5,542 nt of DNA. Source: Candidatus Competibacteraceae bacterium. GTDB lineage: Bacteria; Pseudomonadota; Gammaproteobacteria; Competibacterales; Competibacteraceae. The stretch spans positions 4,719-10,260 of the forward strand of contig JAGRHI010000340.1 of assembly GCA_020445045.1 (NCBI GenBank), written 5' to 3'. The notes under the pieces are model-generated. The model had not been told where the DNA came from and ran no database searches. It worked only from the letters and a program-made list of their open reading frames with translations. Positions 1-5,542 of the stretch are shown in pieces. The position numbers and the translations under genes are program-made. Each line of letters begins with the position of its first letter. The first letter of the stretch is position 1.

Positions 1-532
1 AAACCAGACCGAGATCCTCCACGGCTTCGTTAGTGACGATGGCGAAGATCTCCAGGCCCTCGCCCAGGTCCACTTTCACCTCGCTATTGACCGCCCCCTT
101 TTCCAAGTAACGGACCTGCCCGCGAAACTGATTCCTGGCGCTGGTTTTCATGTTAATCGCCTTCAATAAGTTATTGATCTGATCGAAATCCTTCACGCCA
201 GCCTCCATGCGGGCCAGGAACCGCCGATGCTCGGCTTCCATGAGCCGGTAGCCGGTGATCACCTGCCTCCCGTAAGCGGTGAGCTGGGTTCCTCCGCCGC
301 CCTTGCCACCGGTCGCGCGCACCACCAGGGGCCGGTCGGCCAAATTGTTCATCGCTTCCACCGCATCCCAGGCGGTTTTGTAGCTCATCCCCATGCACTT
401 GGCGGCCCGAGCGATGGAGCCACGCTTATCGATATATTCCAGCAACGTGACCCGCCCCGCCCCGAGGTAGCCGCAACCTTCCCGGTTCAGCCAGAACTGA
501 CCTGAAAATTCAAGAGCTTGTGGCTTAGGCAT
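1..532 (-). CDS. modE: ModE-type molybdate-responsive transcriptional regulator, C-terminus cut by window edge
   Basis: This is a cytoplasmic DNA-binding regulator that binds molybdate and controls molybdate uptake and molybdoenzyme genes. The frame opens with ATG at 532-530 and stays open for 177 codons to the left edge. Residues about 25-95 form the LysR-like winged helix of ModE. The recognition region carries SYKTAWDAVEAMN (50-62), followed by the family signature RATGGKGGGG (72-81), nearly identical to E. coli ModE. Residues about 96-125 should form the dimer linker. From about 128 the first molbindin domain begins with TSARNQ (130-135), whose Ser and Arg correspond to molybdate-contacting positions in E. 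coli ModE. The full protein is usually about 260 residues, so part of molbindin 1 and all of molbindin 2 lie outside the window. A GGAGAAG ribosome binding site stands 7 nt before the ATG. The gene diverges from the 5-oxoprolinase gene, and a ModE-like operator sits in its own promoter. Family assignment is very secure; the actual target genes are not visible. Confidence 0.95.
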   Translation of the reverse strand, partial: MPKPQALEFSGQFWLNREGCGYLGAGRVTLLEYIDKRGSIARAAKCMGMSYKTAWDAVEAMNNLADRPLVVRATGGKGGGGTQLTAYGRQVITGYRLMEAEHRRFLARMEAGVKDFDQINNLLKAINMKTSARNQFRGQVRYLEKGAVNSEVKVDLGEGLEIFAIVTNEAVEDLGLV

Positions 533-539
533 ATCCGAT

Positions 540-546
540 CTTCTCC
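540..546 (-). promoter_or_regulatory. Ribosome binding site of modE
   Basis: Read on the minus strand, GGAGAAG ends 7 nt before the ATG at 532-530. It is a good Shine-Dalgarno match. No other in-frame start in the N-terminal region has comparable support, so it fixes the modE start. Confidence 0.7.
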
Positions 547-553
547 GCTGCTC

Positions 554-583
554 TTTCGTTATATTTTCATTTATATAACGAAA
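554..583. promoter_or_regulatory. ModE operator (predicted molybdate-responsive site)
   Basis: Two perfect 11-bp arms, TTTCGTTATAT (554-564) and ATATAACGAAA (573-583), flank an 8-bp AT-rich spacer. The core from CGTTATAT to ATATAACG spans 24 bp (557-580). That has the arm sequence and overall length of the ModE-binding site known upstream of E. coli modA. The site ends 22 bp before the modE start codon and overlaps the likely modE -10 element. ModE bound with molybdate would therefore be expected to block transcription of its own gene. The other bordering gene, the 5-oxoprolinase, starts 170 bp away on the opposite strand, so control of it is possible but less direct. Arms and spacing are seen directly; binding is inferred. 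Confidence 0.85.
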
Positions 584-601
584 CCGAGCTGAAATAGTCA
601 A
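570..601 (-). promoter_or_regulatory. Candidate sigma-70 promoter of modE, overlapped by the ModE operator
   Basis: On the minus strand a -35-like TTGACT lies at 601-596 (5 of 6 matches to TTGACA). Downstream, AT-rich -10 candidates are TATATA at 577-572 (18-bp spacer, 4 of 6 matches) or TATAAA at 575-570 (20-bp spacer, 5 of 6). Either lies inside the ModE inverted repeat. Transcription would begin near 562-566, giving a leader of roughly 30-35 nt with the ribosome binding site in it. The -35 is convincing; which -10 is used cannot be decided by eye. Confidence 0.55.
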
Positions 602-752
602 GTGTGGGTTGGCGATTCCAACTCGATCAACGATGGGAAAAGTCGGGAAATCTTGAATAGAATGATGCCCGGACGCTTATCAACGGAACAACCGGGTTTC
701 ACTCTTTGCATGAATGACGCGGATTAGACGTCCATCCACTGGAATATTGCCC
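584..752. other. Intergenic region upstream of the 5-oxoprolinase gene, no clear promoter
   Basis: Apart from the modE -35 element at its left end, this stretch shows no strong plus-strand promoter. TTGAAT at 653-658 could be a -35, but the hexamer 17 bp downstream (676-681) matches the -10 consensus at only two positions. A short inverted repeat, GTTGG at 608-612 and CCAAC at 618-622, is too small to assign. The promoter for the 5-oxoprolinase gene must lie here, because the upstream gene is divergent, but it is not recognisable by consensus. Confidence 0.4.
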
Positions 753-3700
753 ATGACCGCTCCCCTGCTCTCCACCCCCACCCGCTGGCAATTCTGGATC
801 GACCGGGGTGGTACCTTTACCGACGTGGTCGCGCGGCGTCCCGATGGCCGACTGGTGGCGCACAAACTGCTCTCGGACAATCCCGAGCATTATCCCGACG
901 CCGCCTTGCGGGGCATCCGCGATTTACTGGGCGTCGCGGCGGACCAAGCGATTCCCGCCGCACGCATCGCGGCGGTGAAAATGGGCACCACCGTCGCCAC
1001 CAACGCGCTGTTGGAACGCAAGGGCGACCGCACCCTGTTATTGATCACTCGGGGTTTCCGCGACGCCCTGCGCATCGCCTATCAAAATCGGCCCAAACTG
1101 TTCGCCCGCCAAATCGTGCTGCCGGAACTGCTGTACGAGCGGGTCGCCGAAGTGCGCGAGCGGGTATCGGCCCAGGGCGAAGTCCTCGCTCCATTCGATG
1201 CCGACGATGCCCGCCGCTCGCTGGAAGCGGCCTGGCGCGCCGGCATCCGCGCCGTCGCCATCGTCTTCATGCACGGCTATCGCTTCCCGGAACACGAGCG
1301 GCTGGCGGCGACCTTGGCCAAGCGAATCGGCTTCACCCAGATTTCGACATCGCACGAGGTCAGTCCGCTGATGAAGCTGGTCGGACGCGGCGACACCACG
1401 GTGGTGGATGCCTACTTGTCGCCGATCCTGCGCCGCTACATCGACCGGGTCGCCAGCGAACTGAGCGGCGCGCGGCTGTTGTTCATGCAATCCCACGGCG
1501 GTCTGGCCGACGCCCACCACTTTCGCGGCAAGGACAGCATCCTATCCGGCCCGGCCGGCGGCATCGTCGGCGCGGCGCGCACCGCCGCCCGTGCCGGTTT
1601 CGAGCGGATCATCACCTTCGACATGGGCGGCACCTCCACCGATGTCGCCCACTACGCCGGCGAGTACGAACGCGCCTTCGAAACCCTGGTGGCCGGGGTG
1701 CGACTGCGGGCGCCGATGCTGCATATCCACACCGTGGCGGCCGGCGGCGGCTCGATCTGCCGCTTCGATGGCGGTCGGCCAAGGGTGGGGCCAGAGTCGG
1801 CTGGCGCCAATCCGGGACCGGCCTGCTACCGGCGCGGCGGGCCGCTGACCGTGACCGACTGCAATTTGCTGCTGGGTCGGATTCAGCCGGCGTTCTTTCC
1901 CAAGATCTTCGGTCCCGATCAGAATCAGCCCTTGGATCGGGACACGATCGCGCGCCAATTCGTCGCGCTGGCCGCCGAGATCGAAGCGGAAAGCGGCACG
2001 CGCTACACCCCCGCGGAACTGGCCGAGGGCTTTCTCAAGATCGCCGTCGAAAACATGGCCAACGCCATCAAGCAGATCTCGACCCAACGTGGCTACGACG
2101 TGACCGAATACACCTTGTGCTGCTTCGGCGGCGCCGGTGGCCAGCACGCCTGCGCGGTGGCCGACGCGCTGGGGATATCGACCATCTTCATCCATCCGCT
2201 GGCCGGGGTACTGTCGGCCTACGGCATGGGTCTGGCCGATGCCCGGCTACTGAAGGAACGCGCGGTCGAAGCCCCATTGTCGGCCGAGTTGGCGCCGGTG
2301 CTGAAACGCACGTTCGGCGAACTGGAGCAAGCGGGCCGGGCGGCCATGCAAGCCCAGGACCTGCCCGCCGGCTCGATTCAAGCCCTGCGCGGCGCCCGTC
2401 TGCGCTACACCGGCAGCGATACCGCCCTACTGGTCGCCGCCGGCGATCCGGGCGAGCTGGCGGCGCGCTTCGCCGATGCGCATCGGCAACGCTTCGGGTT
2501 CACCCTATCCGACAAGGCGCTGATCGTGGAAGCGGCGCAGGTCGAGATCATCAGCGGTGGTTTCGACCTGCGGGAAGCGACCACGGCGACCGCGCCACGC
2601 CAGGGGCCGCTGGCGCCGACCGCCCAAGTCGCGCTGCATCTCGCCGGCGCCGAGCGCGCCGCGCCATTCCACCGCCGCGCCGATCTACGGCCCGGTGACC
2701 GCATCGTCGGTCCGGCGATTCTCGACGAAACCGGCGCGACCACCCTGATCGAGCCGGGCTGGCAAGCCGAGGTCGGCACCCACGACGATCTGGTGCTGAC
2801 CCGCCACCGGCCCCGACCGCAACGGGTCGCGGTCGGCACCGACGTCGATCCGATCATGCTGGAGGTGTTCAACAATCTGTTCATGGCCATCGCCGAGCAG
2901 ATGGGCGTGACCCTGGCCAATACCGCCCATTCGGTCAACATCAAGGAGCGACTGGATTTTTCCTGCGCGCTGTTCGACCGGGATGGTCAGCTCATCGCCA
3001 ACGCCCCACACATCCCGGTGCATCTGGGCTCGATGGGCGAGGCGGTCCAGGCGATCATCGACGCTCATCAGGGCCGTTTCCAGCCCGGCGAGGTGTACGC
3101 GACCAACGCCCCCTACCGCGGCGGCACCCACCTGCCGGACGTGACCGTGGTCACGCCGGTGTTCGACGACGCCGACCGGGAAATCCTGTTCTACGTCGCC
3201 TCGCGTGGTCATCATGCCGACATCGGCGGCATCACGCCGGGTTCCATGCCGCCGGACAGCCTCGACATCGAACAGGAAGGCGTGCTGCTGGACAACGTGC
3301 AACTGGTGAGCGGCGGCCGGCTTCGCGAACGGGAACTGCTGGAATGGCTGACTGGCGGCGGCTGGCCGGTTCGCAATGTCCACCAGAATCTGGCCGACCT
3401 GCAGGCGCAGATCGCCGCCAACGAAAAGGGGGTTCAGGAATTGCGGCGGATGGTGGCCCACTTCGGCCCGGACACGGTCCACGCCTACATGCGCCACGTC
3501 CAGGACAATGCCGCCGAACAGGTGCGGCGGGCGCTGGATCGGCTGAGCGACGGCGCGTTCGCCTACGAAATGGACAATGGCGCGGTGATTCGGGTCGCCA
3601 TCCGCCTGGACCGAACCCGGCGCGCCGCCCGCATCGACTTCACCGGCACCTCGCCGCAACAGCCCAACAATTTCAACGCGCCGCGCGCGGTGTGTCTGGC

Positions 3701-4382
3701 GGCGGTGCTGTATGTATTTCGCACCTTGGTGGACGACGACATTCCGCTCAACGCCGGCTGCCTGCGACCGCTGGAGATCGTGATTCCCCCCGGTTGCCTA
3801 CTCGATCCCCGCCCGCCGGCGGCGGTGGTGGCGGGCAACGTGGAAACCTCGCAATGCGTGGTGGACGCCCTGTATGGCGCGCTGGGGGCGATGGCCGCCG
3901 CCCAGGGCACGATGAACAATTTCACCTTCGGCAACGACCAGTACCAGTACTACGAAACGATCTGCGGCGGAGCCGGCGCGGGACCGGGTTTCGACGGCGC
4001 CTCGGCGGTGCATACCCACATGACCAACTCTCGGCTGACCGACCCGGAGGTGCTGGAATGGCGGTTCCCGGTGCGGGTGGAGGAATTCGCCATCCGTGAG
4101 GGTAGCGGCGGCGCGGGCCGCTGGCGGGGCGGCGACGGCGTGATCCGCCGCATCCGCTTTCTGGAAGCCATGACCGCCGCGATCCTGTCCGGCCATCGCC
4201 GGATCGCGCCCTACGGCCTGCGGGGCGGCGCGCCGGGCCACGTCGGACGCAACGCGGTGGAACGCGCGGATGGGGAAATCGAGGAATTGCCCGGCACGGC
4301 ACAGGTGACGGTACGACCGGGCGATGTGTTCGCGATCGAAACGCCGGGCGGCGGCGGCTACGGCGCGACCGACCCGGACTGA
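753..4382 (+). CDS. oplAH: 5-oxoprolinase (ATP-hydrolysing), fused HyuA-HyuB type
   Basis: The predicted enzyme hydrolyses 5-oxo-L-proline to L-glutamate with ATP (EC 3.5.2.9), in the cytoplasm. The 1209-residue product is near the usual length for single-chain 5-oxoprolinases. Residues 1-215 form the HyuA N-terminal domain, with DRGGTFTDVV (17-26) and MGTTVATNALLERKG (77-91). The HyuA core (about 235-530) carries FDMGGTSTDVA (289-299), GPESAGANPGPACYRRGG (346-363) and CFGGAGGQHACAVADALG (457-474). A linker domain follows (about 540-690). HyuB (about 697-1205) has NAPYRGGTHLPDV (785-797), SRGHHADIGGITPGSMPP (817-834), GNVETSQCVVDALYGALG (1028-1045), QGTMNNFTFGN (1051-1061) and GGDGVIRRIRF (1126-1136). 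DRGG rather than DVGG near the N-terminus, together with fusion of both halves, favours oxoprolinase over split N-methylhydantoinase or acetone-carboxylase relatives. An ATG 13 codons upstream (714) is in frame but lacks a ribosome binding site. At 753 a weak GGAA lies 8-9 nt upstream, and the family N-terminus fits this start. No frameshift is seen. Confidence 0.93.
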   Translation: MTAPLLSTPTRWQFWIDRGGTFTDVVARRPDGRLVAHKLLSDNPEHYPDAALRGIRDLLGVAADQAIPAARIAAVKMGTTVATNALLERKGDRTLLLITRGFRDALRIAYQNRPKLFARQIVLPELLYERVAEVRERVSAQGEVLAPFDADDARRSLEAAWRAGIRAVAIVFMHGYRFPEHERLAATLAKRIGFTQISTSHEVSPLMKLVGRGDTTVVDAYLSPILRRYIDRVASELSGARLLFMQSHGGLADAHHFRGKDSILSGPAGGIVGAARTAARAGFERIITFDMGGTSTDVAHYAGEYERAFETLVAGVRLRAPMLHIHTVAAGGGSICRFDGGRPRVGPESAGANPGPACYRRGGPLTVTDCNLLLGRIQPAFFPKIFGPDQNQPLDRDTIARQFVALAAEIEAESGTRYTPAELAEGFLKIAVENMANAIKQISTQRGYDVTEYTLCCFGGAGGQHACAVADALGISTIFIHPLAGVLSAYGMGLADARLLKERAVEAPLSAELAPVLKRTFGELEQAGRAAMQAQDLPAGSIQALRGARLRYTGSDTALLVAAGDPGELAARFADAHRQRFGFTLSDKALIVEAAQVEIISGGFDLREATTATAPRQGPLAPTAQVALHLAGAERAAPFHRRADLRPGDRIVGPAILDETGATTLIEPGWQAEVGTHDDLVLTRHRPRPQRVAVGTDVDPIMLEVFNNLFMAIAEQMGVTLANTAHSVNIKERLDFSCALFDRDGQLIANAPHIPVHLGSMGEAVQAIIDAHQGRFQPGEVYATNAPYRGGTHLPDVTVVTPVFDDADREILFYVASRGHHADIGGITPGSMPPDSLDIEQEGVLLDNVQLVSGGRLRERELLEWLTGGGWPVRNVHQNLADLQAQIAANEKGVQELRRMVAHFGPDTVHAYMRHVQDNAAEQVRRALDRLSDGAFAYEMDNGAVIRVAIRLDRTRRAARIDFTGTSPQQPNNFNAPRAVCLAAVLYVFRTLVDDDIPLNAGCLRPLEIVIPPGCLLDPRPPAAVVAGNVETSQCVVDALYGALGAMAAAQGTMNNFTFGNDQYQYYETICGGAGAGPGFDGASAVHTHMTNSRLTDPEVLEWRFPVRVEEFAIREGSGGAGRWRGGDGVIRRIRFLEAMTAAILSGHRRIAPYGLRGGAPGHVGRNAVERADGEIEELPGTAQVTVRPGDVFAIETPGGGGYGATDPD

Positions 4383-4419
4383 GGGCCGGCTCACCAATAT
4401 TTTTGGAAATCCGGCCCTC
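4381..4419. terminator. Hairpin at the convergent gene junction, possible bidirectional terminator
   Basis: A perfect 9-bp GC-rich stem pairs GAGGGCCGG (4381-4389) with CCGGCCCTC (4411-4419). Inside it, after a 4x4 internal loop, CCAA (4394-4397) pairs with TTGG (4403-4406) around a 5-nt loop, so the whole forms one long nested hairpin. It starts within the oxoprolinase stop codon (4380-4382) and covers the stop and last codons of the convergent thioesterase gene. Neither side has a downstream T tract, so it is not a textbook intrinsic terminator. Its place between converging genes suggests transcript-end formation or 3'-end protection for both RNAs. Confidence 0.5.
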
Positions 4420-4828
4420 GTTCCGGCAGCTTGCGCGGCGAGCCGTCGTCGTTGACCGCCACGTAGACGATGACCGCCTCGGTCACCTGATCCGCCAGCA
4501 ACTTGCCGTCGCGAGCGCGCTGGACGAACACCTCCACCTTGACGGTGATCGAGGTCGAACCGACGGCCTGAATCCGGGCGAAGCAACTCACCAGATCGCC
4601 GACGAACACCGGCTTGTGAAATTCCATCGAGGTCACCGCCACGGTCGCCACCCGGCCGCCGGCATACTCCATCGCCACCACGCCGCCGGCAATATCCATT
4701 TGCGCCATGATCCAGCCACCGAAGATGTTGCCGTTGGGATTGGTGTGGGCCGGCATCGCCAGAATACGGACCGTCGGCTGGCGGTCGCGAGGAAAAATAT
4801 CCCGCCCTTGCTGTGCGCTCGCGGACAT
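4391..4828 (-). CDS. yciA: YciA-type hotdog-fold acyl-CoA thioesterase
   Basis: The predicted cytoplasmic enzyme hydrolyses acyl-CoA to free acid and CoA. Characterised YciA proteins have broad acyl-chain specificity. The 145-residue product is one single hotdog domain, slightly longer than the roughly 130 residues of E. coli YciA. Residues 20-45 carry the family core: VRILAMPAHTNPNGNIFGGW, then IMAQMD. D45 aligns with the proposed catalytic Asp of the YciA family, and NIFGGW (34-39) leads into the central hotdog helix. FHKPVFVGDLVSCFARI (70-86), VEVFVQRA (98-105) and YVAVNDDGSPRKLP (122-135) follow the YciA order. The start is ATG 4828-4826, with AGGAG five bases upstream. A TTG six codons earlier is in frame, but its extension would include that ribosome binding site. 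The gene converges on the 5-oxoprolinase gene with an 8-bp gap and diverges from the deacetylase gene. The hexameric state and feedback by CoA known for relatives are inference here. Confidence 0.93.
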   Translation of the reverse strand: MSASAQQGRDIFPRDRQPTVRILAMPAHTNPNGNIFGGWIMAQMDIAGGVVAMEYAGGRVATVAVTSMEFHKPVFVGDLVSCFARIQAVGSTSITVKVEVFVQRARDGKLLADQVTEAVIVYVAVNDDGSPRKLPERGPDFQKYW

Positions 4829-4970
4829 CGGTTCTCCTGATGGCAACGGGAATGAACAGGGTGGCCAGCGCTCGGCGACATTTCGACCGACCGGGCCGTC
4901 ATATTTATGTCAAGTTCGGCTATGATACCGCGCTGCGAAACCGACCGCCCCCAATTGAGGATCGAGAGTA
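4829..4970. promoter_or_regulatory. Divergent promoter region between thioesterase and deacetylase genes
   Basis: This 142-bp gap must drive both flanking genes. On the plus strand TATGAT (4921-4926) matches the -10 consensus at five of six positions and would give a leader of about 38 nt, but the matching -35 (GTCATA, 4898-4903) is weak. On the minus strand a perfect TTGACA lies at 4913-4908, but the hexamer 17 bp downstream is GC-rich and a poor -10. The two elements lie within 20 bp of each other, so the promoters may be back-to-back. Assignments are by eye and tentative. Confidence 0.35.
4834..4838 (-). promoter_or_regulatory. Ribosome binding site that sets the thioesterase start
   Basis: On the minus strand AGGAG stands 5 nt before ATG 4828-4826. 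It decides the start over the in-frame TTG at 4846-4844, which lies upstream of this motif. Confidence 0.75.
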
Positions 4971-5542
4971 ATGGCGCGAAGCAGAACGGTGGCTGTGTAC
5001 ACCGGTGAAGAACTGGGCCGCTACGGGTTCGAAGACCACCCGTTCGGAGAGAACCGCATCCATGCCTTCTGGGACGAGATGCATATCCGTCACTTCGACT
5101 ACCAGGTGCGCGTGCTGCATCCCGCCATCGCCACCGAGGAGCAGATCAGACTGTTCCACACATCCAACTACGTCGAAAAGGTCAAGACCTATTCCGAAGT
5201 GGGGGAAGGCTTGCTGGATTACGGTGACACCCCAGCCTACAAAGGGGTATTCGAGGATGCCGCGGTCGTGGTCGGCACGGTGGTCGACGCCACGCGCAGA
5301 ATCATGGCCAACGAGATCCGGCGCGCCTTCGTGCCCATCGCGGGCCTGCACCACAGCATGCCCGATACCGCTTCCGGGTTTTGCGTGTTCAACGATGCCG
5401 GCGTGGCCATCAAGATCCTGCAACAGGAATATGGCCTGGAGCGCATCGCCTATGTCGATATCGACGCGCATCACGGCGACGGGGTGTTTTATCCCTTCGA
5501 GTCCGATCCGACCGTCATCTTCGCCGACATCCACGAGGATGG
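4971..5542 (+). CDS. Histone deacetylase/AcuC family metal-dependent deacetylase, C-terminus cut by window edge
   Basis: The protein belongs to the arginase/deacetylase fold family of zinc amidohydrolases, which remove acetyl or acyl groups from lysine or polyamines in the cytoplasm. The 190 codons visible are about half of a usual 310-390-residue protein. TGEELGRYGFEDHPFGENRI (11-30) is the N-terminal substrate-rim region. GLHHSM (125-130) carries the tandem catalytic histidines H127-H128. ASGFCVFNDAGVAI (134-147) follows. DIDAHHGDGV (163-172) supplies zinc ligands D165 and H167, with D163 and D170 at the monovalent-cation and charge-relay positions known from HDAC8. The second Asp zinc ligand and the catalytic Tyr lie beyond the window. 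Start ATG 4971 has TGAGG ending 10 nt upstream and GAGAG closer. The sequence resembles AcuC and class I-like enzymes more than acetylpolyamine amidohydrolases. In Bacillus AcuC deacetylates acetyl-CoA synthetase, but no acs or acu partner is visible here, so the substrate is open. Confidence 0.9.
   Translation, partial: MARSRTVAVYTGEELGRYGFEDHPFGENRIHAFWDEMHIRHFDYQVRVLHPAIATEEQIRLFHTSNYVEKVKTYSEVGEGLLDYGDTPAYKGVFEDAAVVVGTVVDATRRIMANEIRRAFVPIAGLHHSMPDTASGFCVFNDAGVAIKILQQEYGLERIAYVDIDAHHGDGVFYPFESDPTVIFADIHED

Noticed and set aside
608..622. Short inverted repeat GTTGG/CCAAC in the modE-oxoprolinase gap
   Set aside because: Five-base arms with a 5-bp spacer are expected by chance in this length of sequence and match no operator known to me.
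668..696. CCCGG/CCGGG inverted repeat with a 19-bp loop
   Set aside because: Short GC arms far apart are common in GC-rich DNA, and there is no T tract or other context to give it a role.
695..710. Sigma-54-like element (GG at 695-696, TTGCA at 706-710) before the 5-oxoprolinase gene
   Set aside because: The distance between the GG and GC dinucleotides is one base short of the strict sigma-54 spacing and the rest of the -24 element does not match.
714..752. Upstream in-frame ATG that would add 13 residues to the 5-oxoprolinase
   Set aside because: It has no ribosome binding site, the added residues do not resemble the family, and the ATG at 753 has a weak but placed GGAA and gives the normal N-terminus.
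1542..4586. Long minus-strand open frames opposite the 5-oxoprolinase gene (about 1542-2195, 2685-3659 and 3798-4586)
   Set aside because: They have low-complexity Arg/Gly/Ala/His-rich translations with no recognisable domain. They are the usual antisense shadows of a GC-rich gene whose plus-strand frame is clearly a conserved enzyme.
4829..4846. TTG start six codons upstream in the thioesterase gene
   Set aside because: The extension runs through the AGGAG motif that serves the ATG at 4828-4826, and YciA proteins do not need those residues.
4920..5534. 204-codon minus-strand open frame opposite the deacetylase
   Set aside because: The plus-strand frame carries the complete catalytic motifs of the deacetylase family; the opposite frame shows no family motif and would run across the promoter region.

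Overview
The window is GC-rich DNA with strong third-position G/C bias in all four genes. It looks like a chromosomal segment of a proteobacterium. A gammaproteobacterium is my best guess, because the ModE and YciA-type proteins resemble their E. coli counterparts closely, but no rRNA or other marker fixes this. Nothing in it marks a mobile element, phage, CRISPR array, tRNA or rRNA.

Layout, left to right. (1) Positions 532 to 1, minus strand: the N-terminal 177 codons of a ModE-type molybdate-responsive regulator, cut by the left edge. (2) Positions 533-752: a 220-bp divergent intergenic region. It holds a perfect 11-bp inverted repeat (554-583) that matches the known ModE operator pattern and overlaps the -10 region of the likely modE promoter. 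(3) Positions 753-4382, plus strand: a complete 1209-residue 5-oxoprolinase (fused HyuA-HyuB type). (4) Positions 4391-4828, minus strand: a YciA-type hotdog acyl-CoA thioesterase, convergent with the oxoprolinase. Only 8 bp separate the two stop codons, and a GC-rich hairpin covers that junction. (5) Positions 4829-4970: a 142-bp divergent promoter region. (6) Positions 4971-5542, plus strand: the N-terminal 190 codons of a class I-like histone deacetylase/AcuC-family amidohydrolase, cut by the right edge.

The genes alternate strands (-, +, -, +), so no two form an operon inside the window. They look like independent housekeeping or regulatory units: molybdate-dependent regulation, recycling of 5-oxoproline to glutamate, acyl-CoA hydrolysis, and protein or small-molecule deacetylation. 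A loose acyl/acetyl-CoA theme links the last two, but the sequence does not prove a link. The most specific observation is the predicted ModE autoregulatory operator. I see no convincing sign of a previously undescribed multi-gene system.
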